Assembly (NCBI RefSeq): GCF_001988955.1
Contig: NZ_CP014263.1
Coordinates: 2,170,001 to 2,234,000, forward strand
Length of the DNA stretch: 64,000 nucleotides
Source: Spirosoma montaniterrae
GTDB taxonomy: Bacteria; Bacteroidota; Bacteroidia; Cytophagales; Spirosomataceae
Direction: 5' to 3'
A model generated the notes under the pieces. It was not told the DNA's origin and did not search any database. It saw nothing but the letters and a program-made list of their open reading frames with translations. A program made the position numbers and the translations under genes. Positions 54,143-63,422 of the stretch are shown here, one piece after another. The first letter of the stretch is position 1; each line of letters begins with the position of its first letter.

Positions 54143-54213
54143 TTCAACATTCAAGGTTCAACGTTTTCCTGAGGGAAACAACATTGAACGTTGTGCATTG
54201 AACACGAAACATT
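54140..54213. repeat. Word hairpin, heptad type (TTCAACA), imperfect
   Basis: Left units TTCAACA TTCAAGG TTCAACG; right units ACATTGA ACGTTGT GCATTGA ACACGAA ACATTGA. The tip is TTTTCC/GGAAA. It begins in the tsaE stop codon and reaches to 7 nt before the ald start. Confidence 0.75.
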
Positions 54214-54219
54214 GATGAA

Positions 54220-55431
54220 GTGACTGGATTTGAAGAATTAGCCAAGCAAACGGCACTCTACCCCAAAGAAGCTCCGATGGCCGTAAGAACCAGCCGGAAT
54301 AGTTTGCTTATTGGCCTGCCGAAAGAGGTATCGCTTCAGGAAAACCGGATTGCGCTCACACCCGAAGCGGTGGCAATTCTGGTGCGCAACGGCCACAACG
54401 TGATTGTTGAGCAGGGCGCAGGCGAGAAAGCTAAATTTACCGACTCGGAATACAGCGAAGCGGGGGCGCAAATTGCTTATTCGCCCAAAGAGGTGTACGA
54501 AGCCAATCTGATTCTAAAAATCGAACCATTGGTCGATGCCGAGTTTGAGCATGTTCGGTCGGGCAGTACGGTGATTTCAGCGTTGAATTTACCCACGCAT
54601 GAGCGGAAGTATTTCGAAAGAATCAACGAAAAAAATATTACGGCGTTCGGCTACGAATTCATTGAGGATCAAGCTGGTAATATGCCCATTATTCGGTCGA
54701 TGAGCGAAATTGCGGGTAGTACGGTCATGCTTATTGCTGCCGAATACCTCAGCAACGCCGACAATGGCCGGGGTATCATTCTGGGCGGTATCACGGGCGT
54801 TCCGCCTACGAAGGTGGTGTTGCTCGGCGCGGGCACGGTAGCCGAATACGCCGTTCGCACAGCCCTCGGCATGGGAGCCGACATTAAGGTGTTCGACCGG
54901 CATCTATACAAATTGCAACGGCTTAAATACGCCGTTGGGCAGCATATCTACACGTCTATTATCGACTCCGACACGCTGACCGAAGCCGTTCAACGCGCCG
55001 ACGTGGTGATTGGTGCCATGCGGGCCGACGATGGCCTGAGTCCGGTAGTCGTAACCGAAGAAATGGTGGGGCGCATGAAACCCGATTCCGTTATTATCGA
55101 CGTGTCCATCGACCAGGGTGGCAACTTCGAGACGTCGCGCATGACCACCCACAAGCAGCCCACTTTTCGGCACATGGGCGTGATTCATTACTGCGTGCCA
55201 AACATTGCCGCCCGCGTGGCCTATACGGCCAGTATGGCACTAAGCAACGTGTTTCTGCCCTTCCTGCTGGAAACCGGCACCACCGGCGGCATCGAGCAGA
55301 TGCTGTATGCGAACCGTTGGTTTATGAAAGGTGTTTATGCCCATAGAGGTACGCTGACCAATCTATACATCGCCCGCAAATTCAACATGCGGTTCAAAGA
55401 TTTGCAGTTACTGCTGGCCGCACGGTTTTAA
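54220..55431 (+). CDS. ald: Alanine dehydrogenase
   Basis: NAD-dependent reversible deamination of L-alanine to pyruvate. 403 residues with a GTG start, supported by the N-terminal TGFEELAKQTALYPKEA typical of Bacteroidetes Ald. Signature GLPKEVSLQENRIALTP, HVRSGSTVISALNLP in the substrate region, nucleotide-binding VVLLGAGTVAEYAVRTALGMGA. A long Bacteroidetes-type subfamily. Preceded by a word hairpin that may insulate it from tsaE. Confidence 0.9.
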   Translation: MTGFEELAKQTALYPKEAPMAVRTSRNSLLIGLPKEVSLQENRIALTPEAVAILVRNGHNVIVEQGAGEKAKFTDSEYSEAGAQIAYSPKEVYEANLILKIEPLVDAEFEHVRSGSTVISALNLPTHERKYFERINEKNITAFGYEFIEDQAGNMPIIRSMSEIAGSTVMLIAAEYLSNADNGRGIILGGITGVPPTKVVLLGAGTVAEYAVRTALGMGADIKVFDRHLYKLQRLKYAVGQHIYTSIIDSDTLTEAVQRADVVIGAMRADDGLSPVVVTEEMVGRMKPDSVIIDVSIDQGGNFETSRMTTHKQPTFRHMGVIHYCVPNIAARVAYTASMALSNVFLPFLLETGTTGGIEQMLYANRWFMKGVYAHRGTLTNLYIARKFNMRFKDLQLLLAARF

Positions 55432-55454
55432 CACGAAATAGTATTTATGTGTGT

Positions 55455-55572
55455 TGTATGGCTGTATGGCTGACGCGCGTGGAGACGCAAAGGGTTGCGT
55501 CTCTACAATTGACCATCCCGTGTAGAGACGCAACCCTTTGCGTCTCCACGTGCGCCAGCCATACAACGCAAC
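55455..55572. repeat. AGACGCAAAGGGTTGCGTCT inverted pair
   Basis: The same REP/MITE-like element as at 4130-4292, here as a symmetric pair flanked by GTTGTATGGCT and AGCCATACAAC arms. The whole block of about 110 bp can fold into one long hairpin. It separates ald from the small gene at 55585. Confidence 0.88.
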
Positions 55573-55584
55573 GTCAATAAAATT

Positions 55585-55989
55585 ATGATTAACCACAGCA
55601 ACGAAAATACGCTACTCGACGATGCCAACTCGTATGACGTCAACAAACAGTTGATGGGCGAAATTTCGTCCGATTTTGTCAAAGTAGCCGATCAGTTAAA
55701 GGAAGCGTCGTATCAGATTCGGAAACGCGGTTTTTCGGATTATCCGGTGTTTGTCGCGTCACGCCGGGAGGTGCCGGTGGGGCAGTTGCTCATTGGCGCA
55801 ACCGAGTTGGAAAACAAGTGGAATTACAAAGCGTCGTTTGTAGACGAGTTCATTCAGCGTGCGCTCATCGGCCCCGAATCGGTCGAACTCTGGAAAGAAA
55901 ACTACAAAACGCCCGACGAATACTGCTGCCTGTTCGTTGTTCACGGCGACTTTGCCGGATTTGTATATATTCCCTATCCGGAAGATTAA
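55585..55989 (+). CDS. Conserved-looking small cytoplasmic protein, unknown
   Basis: 134 residues, no signal or membrane span. An N-terminal helical part (EISSDFVKVADQLKEASYQI) and a beta-rich C-terminus (EYCCLFVVHGDFAGFVYIPYPED). It has the look of a widespread Bacteroidetes hypothetical protein, but I recognise no named domain. Codon use matches its neighbours, unlike the AT-rich genes that follow. Confidence 0.75.
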   Translation: MINHSNENTLLDDANSYDVNKQLMGEISSDFVKVADQLKEASYQIRKRGFSDYPVFVASRREVPVGQLLIGATELENKWNYKASFVDEFIQRALIGPESVELWKENYKTPDEYCCLFVVHGDFAGFVYIPYPED

Positions 55990-56049
55990 TCAGGATAAAC
56001 CAAGTAAAGTCGACTGGTATAGGTAGGTATTAGAAGTATTTTTGGGAAT

Positions 56050-56150
56050 AACGTGGTTGCTCGTTATGATGCCTTGAAAAAGCGGATACGAGAGCAAGCC
56101 TACAGCCTCGATAAGCAAGTTGCTCGTTATCGGCGACAGAAAGTGACTTA
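56050..56150 (+). pseudogene. Coding relic before the AT-rich island
   Basis: One frame reads RYDALKKRIREQAYSLDKQ then VARYRRQKVT and a stop (TAG near 56149), with no start or upstream continuation. GTTGCTCGTTAT occurs twice. It looks like the tail of a truncated gene, possibly a mobile-element ORF, but no family is identifiable. A tail-side 8-bp dyad TGCTACAT/ATGTAGCA spans 56157-56187. Confidence 0.3.
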
Positions 56151-56216
56151 GAAAAATGCTACATTTCTGCGTGAGTAAGATGTAGCAGATCTATGGAACC
56201 ATGACAGATTACTGGC

Positions 56217-57530
56217 TTATTCAGATAGAATAATCTTTCGAATCTGTAAAAAATCATTTCCTTTTCGGTCTTTAATGTACTGGTTAAAAACCAATACATG
56301 ATCAAGAGGTGAAAAAGAAGGGGTTCCTACGATTTTCCCCTTTTCTTTGCTGACAATTTGTGTCGAAACACCTTTTATCAGATCGAAAAGATAGATAGAA
56401 TTTTGCGCTACATAGGCTATTTTACTACCATCTTTATTTAGATTAAATGAGTAGTCAATTGAAAAGTCATTGTTGGTTAGAAACCTCATATTGCCCGTTT
56501 GAACCTCAATTTCAATAAGCTGATTGTATTCATTTTGGCCCTTAGCCAAAGCATAGATAAATTTTCCGTCAGGACTCGAACGCAACCAATGCCGGGTATC
56601 CGAAAGTCCTTTATCAGAAAATGTAATCCGTCTTTGGTGTATCCCAATCGGTACGCGGGGCCTTTCTCCTATTTTTCCAACGGCTAAGGAGTCCGCCAGG
56701 ATCTTTTCTGAATCAATATCGACAATGAAAACCTCCGTAATTTGCTTGCCCTCCTGGTTTAAAACGTTGCCCTGAAAAGCAATAGCGTGCGGAATACGTT
56801 TACCTGATTTCAGTGTATAGCCATTTTTCCCTACCCAACACTCGTCAAACGCCTTGTTGATTTCGTCAGAACCAGGCTTAGGATTTCTCACTACATTTGC
56901 TACAATAGATGAAAACATTATCCCATTATTGTTTCCTTTGGTAGAATCAACCTTAACGCCCTGTGGGAAGGGGAGCATTACGCCCACCACCCTTAGATCA
57001 GCATCTATCAATTCATCGTTATATGTAAAACTGACTAACTGTCCATCTCCACTCCAGCAATGAGAATGTGTTCCACCACGGAGCGATCCGGGTGTGTATG
57101 GAAAATGTATATCTCTGGCATCGTAAAAGAAAGACTTGTAAGGAAAATTAATATTGATGCCAACACCAGTTCTTCGAGACATGGCATACGGTTTTTCACC
57201 ATTCGCATTAGACAATCCATGGATAAAAATCACTTTATCCTCCAACGGACTAAAGGACACCGCTCCCACACCCGGTCCATAAACGGTTTGGTTCGAGGTT
57301 TTGTAAATTATCTTCTCTTCCCCGGTCTTTACGTGGACAATACCAATGGTAGAAGTTTCTCCAATTTTAGTGTCATCATTCCTACTATCGAAAACAATCC
57401 ATTGTCCATCATTTGAAAACACACCATTATGGTGTAACGTGTGGCCTGTTGGCGAAACTGTCAGGCTAGTAGTAGTTAATGTCATGCAACTATTTAACAA
57501 AACAAGAGCGATTATCCAGAGCCATTTCAT
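56217..57530 (-). CDS. DUF3748/YidR-like beta-propeller lipoprotein
   Basis: 437 residues from ATG 57530 with lipobox LLNSC (Cys15). WD40/TolB-like blades (FSNDGQWIVFDSR, SFSPLEDKVIFIHG, LRSSPDGKFIYALA, NLNKDGSKIAYVAQ) and the RGGTHSHCWSGDGQLVSFTYND region, split as THSHCWSGDG and QLVSFTYND, recall DUF3748. Last gene of the minus-strand sugar-uptake operon; AT-rich like its neighbours. A sensing or binding role at the outer membrane is inference. Confidence 0.65.
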   Translation of the reverse strand: MKWLWIIALVLLNSCMTLTTTSLTVSPTGHTLHHNGVFSNDGQWIVFDSRNDDTKIGETSTIGIVHVKTGEEKIIYKTSNQTVYGPGVGAVSFSPLEDKVIFIHGLSNANGEKPYAMSRRTGVGININFPYKSFFYDARDIHFPYTPGSLRGGTHSHCWSGDGQLVSFTYNDELIDADLRVVGVMLPFPQGVKVDSTKGNNNGIMFSSIVANVVRNPKPGSDEINKAFDECWVGKNGYTLKSGKRIPHAIAFQGNVLNQEGKQITEVFIVDIDSEKILADSLAVGKIGERPRVPIGIHQRRITFSDKGLSDTRHWLRSSPDGKFIYALAKGQNEYNQLIEIEVQTGNMRFLTNNDFSIDYSFNLNKDGSKIAYVAQNSIYLFDLIKGVSTQIVSKEKGKIVGTPSFSPLDHVLVFNQYIKDRKGNDFLQIRKIILSE

Positions 57531-57633
57531 AGCTATTAGAGAATTACATACCCTTTGCAGGAAGAAGTTAACCTGAATGTTGCACACCTCTGCTGCAACA
57601 TTCAGTGGTGTTTAATACATCGGGGTACCTTTC

Positions 57634-58818
57634 TTAAATTTTACTCTTGATTTTTCTAAAGTTTTCTACCCTATGAAACGTCAAATAATTAGCATCATGG
57701 TTATTCTTGGCGTTGGTGATCCCATCAAAATAAGCCGTTCTGGAAAGCACTATAATATCATTTCCTTCAAATGACCAGTCTACATACTGAAACCCATGAT
57801 AAATAACATCTTCGTGTTCCAGGATAACCTTAACATCATCCCATTTTTTTAAATCCGCAGAACATTTTAGCATCAAAATATTCCGAAAACCGGAAGGATT
57901 ACGTTCTGGAAACTGCTTTCGATATTTGTCGGGTATTATATTGACGAGAGTCCAGTATTTCTTACTGAGTGTATCGTACTTTATCACAAACTTTTTACTA
58001 CCGCCATCAAAAGGTATAAAACCCGTCTTAGGATCAAAGTCCAGTGCTTTGCCGTCAGGGGATATAGACACCATGGCCGCTTTCTCTTCAGTCGACTTTT
58101 TGTTGGCCACTCTGAGCATATCCCACATTTTCTGGTCTTTATCAACCACAAAGTTTCCTTCCAGCCATCCGGCAAAATCGCCATTGTTAAACGTGCTGTC
58201 ATACAGGATAGGCGTACTGCTTTGCCAGGATTTCGAATTCATAAGGTCCGAATCTACCGGTGCCGACATCACCATCGCTCCATATCGTTTACCCCATTGT
58301 AATACAGGTCCATGTGCCGTCTCCATTGGCCTCCAAAGCCTGCCGTTGTATTCCATTACCGGCATGGGAGCGCAGTGAAACTCTCCTGTAAGCAATACAC
58401 CATTTTCTTTGTTTGTTGGTTTAGTCCAGGTATTACCTCCGTCGGTTGACTTTCTTATAAGAACCGTCCCATGATGCCTGTCTGGTCCCAGCAGATAGAG
58501 TTCCCCTTTATGAACAAACAGTGAGCTCCAAAATGCCCCATTGATTTCAGTAAGATAACGCCATGTTTTCCCCTTATTGTTTGACGTATAAATTCGGCTA
58601 ACAGCTTGCTGCCATTCAGAACTTTTAGGTCCAAAAAAATCGTGTGATGCCACGTAATCTCCATTGGGCAACGTTACCAAACTGGGCGAACCGATATATT
58701 TTTGGGATGAACTTGGTTCATAGCAAACAATATTGCCCGGCACGGTCTGAGCCTGGATTACAGACCAACTGACCAAAAAACATACGATGAGAATCGCTTT
58801 GCTTTTTATGTTTTTCAT
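57634..58818 (-). CDS. BNR/Asp-box sialidase-superfamily protein
   Basis: 394 residues from ATG 58818, signal peptide ending VIQAQ. Two Asp boxes, SNNKGKTW (79-86) and STDGGNTW (124-131), mark a six-bladed sialidase-type propeller. The FRIP arginine motif of true sialidases is not seen; the equivalent stretch is YIGSPSLVTLPNGDY. The enzyme may therefore cleave a different sugar or be inactive. It starts 4 bp after the SusD stop, clearly co-transcribed. Confidence 0.75.
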   Translation of the reverse strand: MKNIKSKAILIVCFLVSWSVIQAQTVPGNIVCYEPSSSQKYIGSPSLVTLPNGDYVASHDFFGPKSSEWQQAVSRIYTSNNKGKTWRYLTEINGAFWSSLFVHKGELYLLGPDRHHGTVLIRKSTDGGNTWTKPTNKENGVLLTGEFHCAPMPVMEYNGRLWRPMETAHGPVLQWGKRYGAMVMSAPVDSDLMNSKSWQSSTPILYDSTFNNGDFAGWLEGNFVVDKDQKMWDMLRVANKKSTEEKAAMVSISPDGKALDFDPKTGFIPFDGGSKKFVIKYDTLSKKYWTLVNIIPDKYRKQFPERNPSGFRNILMLKCSADLKKWDDVKVILEHEDVIYHGFQYVDWSFEGNDIIVLSRTAYFDGITNAKNNHDANYLTFHRVENFRKIKSKI

Positions 58819-58822
58819 CTTT

Positions 58823-60298
58823 TTAATAATTCGGATTTTGTTGAATAACCGGATCAGAATCAATCACAACCTGAGGAATTGGAAAAACCAGGTGGAAAGG
58901 TTGCGCATTTTTACCTCTTGCCTGTGCGTCTGAAATGAACTTTCCCGTACGAATAAGATCCATTCGTCGGTGTCCTTCATTGAAAAATTCATGCCCTCTT
59001 TCCAACAGTATCAGCTCTCTGAAGGCCTCTTTTGTAGTGATGGATTCGAGTTTTAAGTTTACGAGTCCAGCCCTGGCCCTAACCTGATTGACGAGCTGAA
59101 TGGCTTCGGGCCCTGGCCCATTGATCTCGTTAAGTGCCTCGGCCCTTGATAGAAAGATGTCGGCTAAGCGTATTTCGGGAATATCATTTCCATGAGCCGC
59201 TCCTACATTGTTTGGATCTGGCCAATATTTAAATGAACGGATATTGTCTTTACCACGCAGTTCAACCCGCTGATCGGATGTGTTTATATAGTAGGTAATC
59301 ATCAAATCTTTTCGCTTATCACCAGCTTCAAACGTATTATAGAACTTGTCATAAATTCTGAATTCGTTTGGCCAGTTGAGCCAGGTAGATTTAAACACAA
59401 GCCCTATTTCAGGCGCGGATTTGAAGTTATCCGGAAATGACACATTACTCCAACTGTTTGCTGTTGTACGATCAGAGGAAGCGAAAGCTGGCCTTACCCA
59501 AATGTATTCACTGTTGTTTTTATTTTCGACTTTGAACATATCCTTATAGGTAGGAAATAAGGAATAGTTCTTAAACGAGTTCAAAAACTGAGCGGAGACG
59601 GTATTAGCTTCATTCCAGTTCTTCGTGTTTAGATAAAATTTCAGCAGGTAGCCAGCCGCAGCAGCCTTATGGGCTCTGTACTTCTGCACTTCAGCGCCTG
59701 GATTGGGTAATTTTTCGAGTGCAAACTTTAGTTCAGTATCTATGAATTGCTTCAGTTCAATTTCTGAAGCTCTTGGCAAACTCAACCCCTGCGAACTACT
59801 TGTTCTCAAAGGTACTGTTCCAAAGAAGAAGTACAGTTTGTAATAGCTGACTGCTCTCAAAAACCGGGCTTCGGCTTCGTATACAGTCTTTTCTGTAGCC
59901 GACAGGTTTGAGCTCGGAATATTTTCGATGATAATATTGGCATTTCGTATGCACTGGTAGTAGGAATCCCAGTTCTGTGTAAGAAAGTCCATGGTTGGGT
60001 CCCAGTTAAACTCTCGGAAATTTCGTATAGTGGCTTCTACATTATCACCACTCTGATATAAAATATCCGTCACAAACTCCTGCGGGCCCAGCACATAAAT
60101 CGAGTTGTTACTATTCATGTTGGCAGCCTTAGCATACGTTTCATAAAGAACCGACGTCAGTCCTTCTTTCGTTTTGAGGTAGTTTTCAGGAGCCAACTGT
60201 GAAAACACCTCCTCTTTCAAAAAGTCCTTGCAACCTGTTAAGCACAGTGTACCGACGACAATCAGTCCTGTCAGGATGTAGTTTATTGTCTTTTTCAT
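58823..60298 (-). CDS. SusD/RagB-family lipoprotein (pair 3)
   Basis: 491 residues. Lipobox LTGC (Cys23). SusD features: EARFLRAVSYYKLYFFFGTVPLR, split as EARFLRAVSYYKL and YFFFGTVPLR, and the C-terminal LLERGHEFFNEGHRRMDLIR with NPNY end. Partner of the SusC 4 bp upstream. Markedly AT-richer than SusD pairs 1 and 2. Confidence 0.94.
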   Translation of the reverse strand: MKKTINYILTGLIVVGTLCLTGCKDFLKEEVFSQLAPENYLKTKEGLTSVLYETYAKAANMNSNNSIYVLGPQEFVTDILYQSGDNVEATIRNFREFNWDPTMDFLTQNWDSYYQCIRNANIIIENIPSSNLSATEKTVYEAEARFLRAVSYYKLYFFFGTVPLRTSSSQGLSLPRASEIELKQFIDTELKFALEKLPNPGAEVQKYRAHKAAAAGYLLKFYLNTKNWNEANTVSAQFLNSFKNYSLFPTYKDMFKVENKNNSEYIWVRPAFASSDRTTANSWSNVSFPDNFKSAPEIGLVFKSTWLNWPNEFRIYDKFYNTFEAGDKRKDLMITYYINTSDQRVELRGKDNIRSFKYWPDPNNVGAAHGNDIPEIRLADIFLSRAEALNEINGPGPEAIQLVNQVRARAGLVNLKLESITTKEAFRELILLERGHEFFNEGHRRMDLIRTGKFISDAQARGKNAQPFHLVFPIPQVVIDSDPVIQQNPNY

Positions 60299-60302
60299 GA
60301 TG

Positions 60303-63300
60303 CTATAGATTTATGTTCACGCCAAAGAGTATCGTTCTGGCTGTTGGAAATGCATTCCAGTCTATTCTAACGCCACCACCATTCGGATTTATGGAGGGGT
60401 CATATCCCCTGTAATTAGTCCACATGGCCATATTTTGTCCCGTAACAAAAACGCCCAAGCCTTTGATGGCAAAATTTTTGACGGCAAAATCATAGCCCAC
60501 TCTGATCGTATTCAGCCTGAGGAAGTTTGCGTTTTCAACTGTGTACGTATTTACCTCTTTCTTGCCTTGCCCCAGCGGATTAATAAATGATGGGTAAACC
60601 GATGACGGGTTTGATGGGGTCCAGCGGTTGAGCAATGGTTCCGATAAACGGTTTCTCATCAGGTTAGCAGGAAAATAAGTGTCAACTAAATTATTGTTCA
60701 ACATTTTCGCACCCCACGAGCCATCCAGAAAAATGTTAAGATTGAAGCCCTTGTAGGTAAAGTTATTCGTTAATGAAGCGATGAATTTGGGAAATGGATT
60801 CCCGATTACCTGACGATCATCCGCATTAACGACCTTGTCTCCGTTTAAGTCCCGGTACTTGAAATCACCCGGCTTCACGTTGTCTTTTGTAGTGGTGAAA
60901 TCATCCTCCGTTTGCCATACTCCATCAATTGTGTATCCATAGAATGAATACATGGGTAATCCTTCTTTAATGATGGATACGTTCGCTGTGCCCCCTGCAC
61001 TTCCGGTAAAAATGTTCTGAATTCCTCCTAAGTCGAGGACTTTATTATGTAGCCAGGTCATGTTTAGGGTCGTTTCCCAACTCAGAGGCCCGGAGAGATT
61101 GTTGCTGTTTATCAAAACTTCAAACCCACCATTACGAACGGATCCTATGTTGGTCATCATGGTCGAGAAGCCTGTGGTTCGGGGGATAGGCAAATTCAGG
61201 AGCATGTCTTTCGTCGTCTTGGTAAACCAGTCCAGGCTACCCGTAATTCGGTTACCCCAGAAACCAAAGTCCAGTCCGAAATTCAGTTGCTCAGAAGTTT
61301 CCCATTTCAGGTTAGGATTTGGCAATCGGTTGGGCGTGGTTGCGCTTACCTGCTGATTTCCGATTACAGCTTTTTGCCCAGTTGTATACGTAGTCAATGA
61401 CTGATAGTTATCAATCGCCTGATTTCCTGTTTGTCCCCAACTGGATCTTAGTTTTAATGAAGTAATATATTTTGCGTTCTTAAAGAACTCTTCATTTTCA
61501 AGTCTCCAGGCAAAAGCGACGGACGGGAAGACGCCATATTTGTTATTTTCACCAAAACGGGAAGACCCATCAATCCGTAAAGAGGTCGTCAATAAGTACT
61601 TATCCGAGAGGTTATAATTTACTCTCCCCAGATAGGATAACAAACTATTTCTTGATTTTGAACTAGTTGCGATAAAGCGAGTGGGGTCGCCTAAGCTAAG
61701 GTTATCTGTTTTTGTTGCGTCTGAAGGAAAACCACTTGCCTGAGATGTCTGATCATTCGTATCAAACTGTTGAGCTGTAGTTCCAAACAGCAGGTTCAGA
61801 TCCTGTCGACCAAACCGTTTTTTGTAGTTCAGCGTGAATTCAGACAGAAAGCTGTTGTTGGTGCCTGTCAAAATGCTGGCTATGCCTCCATTGGCTCTAC
61901 CCTCTATGGTTTGTCTATCCACATACGTATCCCGGCGTTGTGTGGATATATCAGCACCCAAGTTTAATCTCGCGGTAAAATCCGTCAAAAATTTGACTTC
62001 GCCATAAACACTTCCTAATGTCCGATAAAGATCTGACGTAGAAGTTTTTCCGTTTGCTATGGCAAGCGGATTGTCTATATTCATGTTTTTCGAAAGAACA
62101 TAGTTGTTGTTCTGATCAAAAACGGAAAGTGTAGGCTCATAGGCGATGGCAGCATAAATTATACCCGCTCTTTCGTTCAGATCCATCCCGTTGGCAACGT
62201 AGGAGTCAGCTACGTAAGCCGAGGTAATGTTTGTACCAATAGTAAAATTCTTGTTTGTATGCTCAAGATTGACTCGGGCACTGTAACGTTTATTGGCCGA
62301 GTTTATCAGCACGCCGTCCTGATCGAAATAATTTAGCGAGGTGAAATATTTCGTTGACTGGTTACCGCCTGAAAATGAGATATTATGACTGTTGATTGGG
62401 GCGTTTTTACGGTACATTTGCCTGAGCCAGTCTGTTCCGCCCGAAAATTCACCGATTTTCAAATTGACATTTCCGGCTCCGGCGTCAATCAAACTGTTCA
62501 TCACGGTTTTATACTCGTTCGCGCTCAACAGGTTAATGTCATTCATAATATTTTGAACCCCGTAGTAGGCATCATAGCTTACTTTCAGCCCGCCCTCTTT
62601 ACCTCGTTTGGTGGTTATCAAAACCACCCCGTTCGCTCCTCGTGATCCATAGATTGCCGTTGCCGAAGCATCTTTCAGAACTTCTATTGAGGCAATATCA
62701 GCCGGGTTAATTGAGTTTAATGGATTTCTCGCTGTACGCATTCCCGTAAAATTGGCTCCTGTTCCACTCACGGTAGTTGAGTTATCAATCGGAAAACCAT
62801 CCACTACATACAAGGGTGCATTGCCAGCATTAAGTGACCCCATACCTCGAATGTTCACCGTAATTCCACCACCGGGTTCTCCACTGTTCTGAATAATCTG
62901 AACACCTGAGACCTTCCCTGCTATTAGTTGTTCGGCAGAGACATTGACACCTTTGTTGAAACTCTTTTCGGTTAGGCTGGCCACCGATCCGGTTATATCA
63001 CTTTTCTTAGCAGTTCCATACCCAATTACAACGACATCGTCGAGTAACGAGACATTTGGTTCCAGCTCTACATCTATGCTTTTCCGGTTGAGGAGATCAA
63101 CTGTTTTAGTTAAAAAACCTACATAACTCACCGTGATTTTGCCATTCAGCCTGGGAACGGTAAGACTATACGTTCCTTCTGCATTAGTGATCGTTGCCAC
63201 GGTAGTTCCCTCAAGTTGAATGGTGGCTCCGGGCAAGAGTTCTCTGGTTTTGGCATCAATTACCTTTCCGGTAATTACATTTTGTGCTAAGGCCGTTATC

Positions 63301-63353
63301 GAAAAAAACAGCATTAGCCCTACCAGCCGAAATTTGAGTAGATTTCGTTTCAT
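60303..63353 (-). CDS. SusC/RagA-family TonB-linked outer-membrane protein (pair 3)
   Basis: 1,016 residues: signal peptide (SITALAQ), CarboxypepD_reg-like domain (ITGKVIDAKTRELLPGATI), DDVVVIGYGTAKKSDITG, plug with IEVLKDASATAIYGSRGANG, barrel. Translated just ahead of SusD, BNR protein and DUF3748-like protein. Lower GC and different codon use than pairs 1 and 2, consistent with separate acquisition. Confidence 0.95.
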   Translation of the reverse strand: MKRNLLKFRLVGLMLFFSITALAQNVITGKVIDAKTRELLPGATIQLEGTTVATITNAEGTYSLTVPRLNGKITVSYVGFLTKTVDLLNRKSIDVELEPNVSLLDDVVVIGYGTAKKSDITGSVASLTEKSFNKGVNVSAEQLIAGKVSGVQIIQNSGEPGGGITVNIRGMGSLNAGNAPLYVVDGFPIDNSTTVSGTGANFTGMRTARNPLNSINPADIASIEVLKDASATAIYGSRGANGVVLITTKRGKEGGLKVSYDAYYGVQNIMNDINLLSANEYKTVMNSLIDAGAGNVNLKIGEFSGGTDWLRQMYRKNAPINSHNISFSGGNQSTKYFTSLNYFDQDGVLINSANKRYSARVNLEHTNKNFTIGTNITSAYVADSYVANGMDLNERAGIIYAAIAYEPTLSVFDQNNNYVLSKNMNIDNPLAIANGKTSTSDLYRTLGSVYGEVKFLTDFTARLNLGADISTQRRDTYVDRQTIEGRANGGIASILTGTNNSFLSEFTLNYKKRFGRQDLNLLFGTTAQQFDTNDQTSQASGFPSDATKTDNLSLGDPTRFIATSSKSRNSLLSYLGRVNYNLSDKYLLTTSLRIDGSSRFGENNKYGVFPSVAFAWRLENEEFFKNAKYITSLKLRSSWGQTGNQAIDNYQSLTTYTTGQKAVIGNQQVSATTPNRLPNPNLKWETSEQLNFGLDFGFWGNRITGSLDWFTKTTKDMLLNLPIPRTTGFSTMMTNIGSVRNGGFEVLINSNNLSGPLSWETTLNMTWLHNKVLDLGGIQNIFTGSAGGTANVSIIKEGLPMYSFYGYTIDGVWQTEDDFTTTKDNVKPGDFKYRDLNGDKVVNADDRQVIGNPFPKFIASLTNNFTYKGFNLNIFLDGSWGAKMLNNNLVDTYFPANLMRNRLSEPLLNRWTPSNPSSVYPSFINPLGQGKKEVNTYTVENANFLRLNTIRVGYDFAVKNFAIKGLGVFVTGQNMAMWTNYRGYDPSINPNGGGVRIDWNAFPTARTILFGVNINL

Positions 63354-63422
63354 AGTTTTAAAGTAAAGGCAAGTCAGTTTAGAGAAGTGTTACTGTTCTT
63401 TGACTGGATCACATTTTATTGT

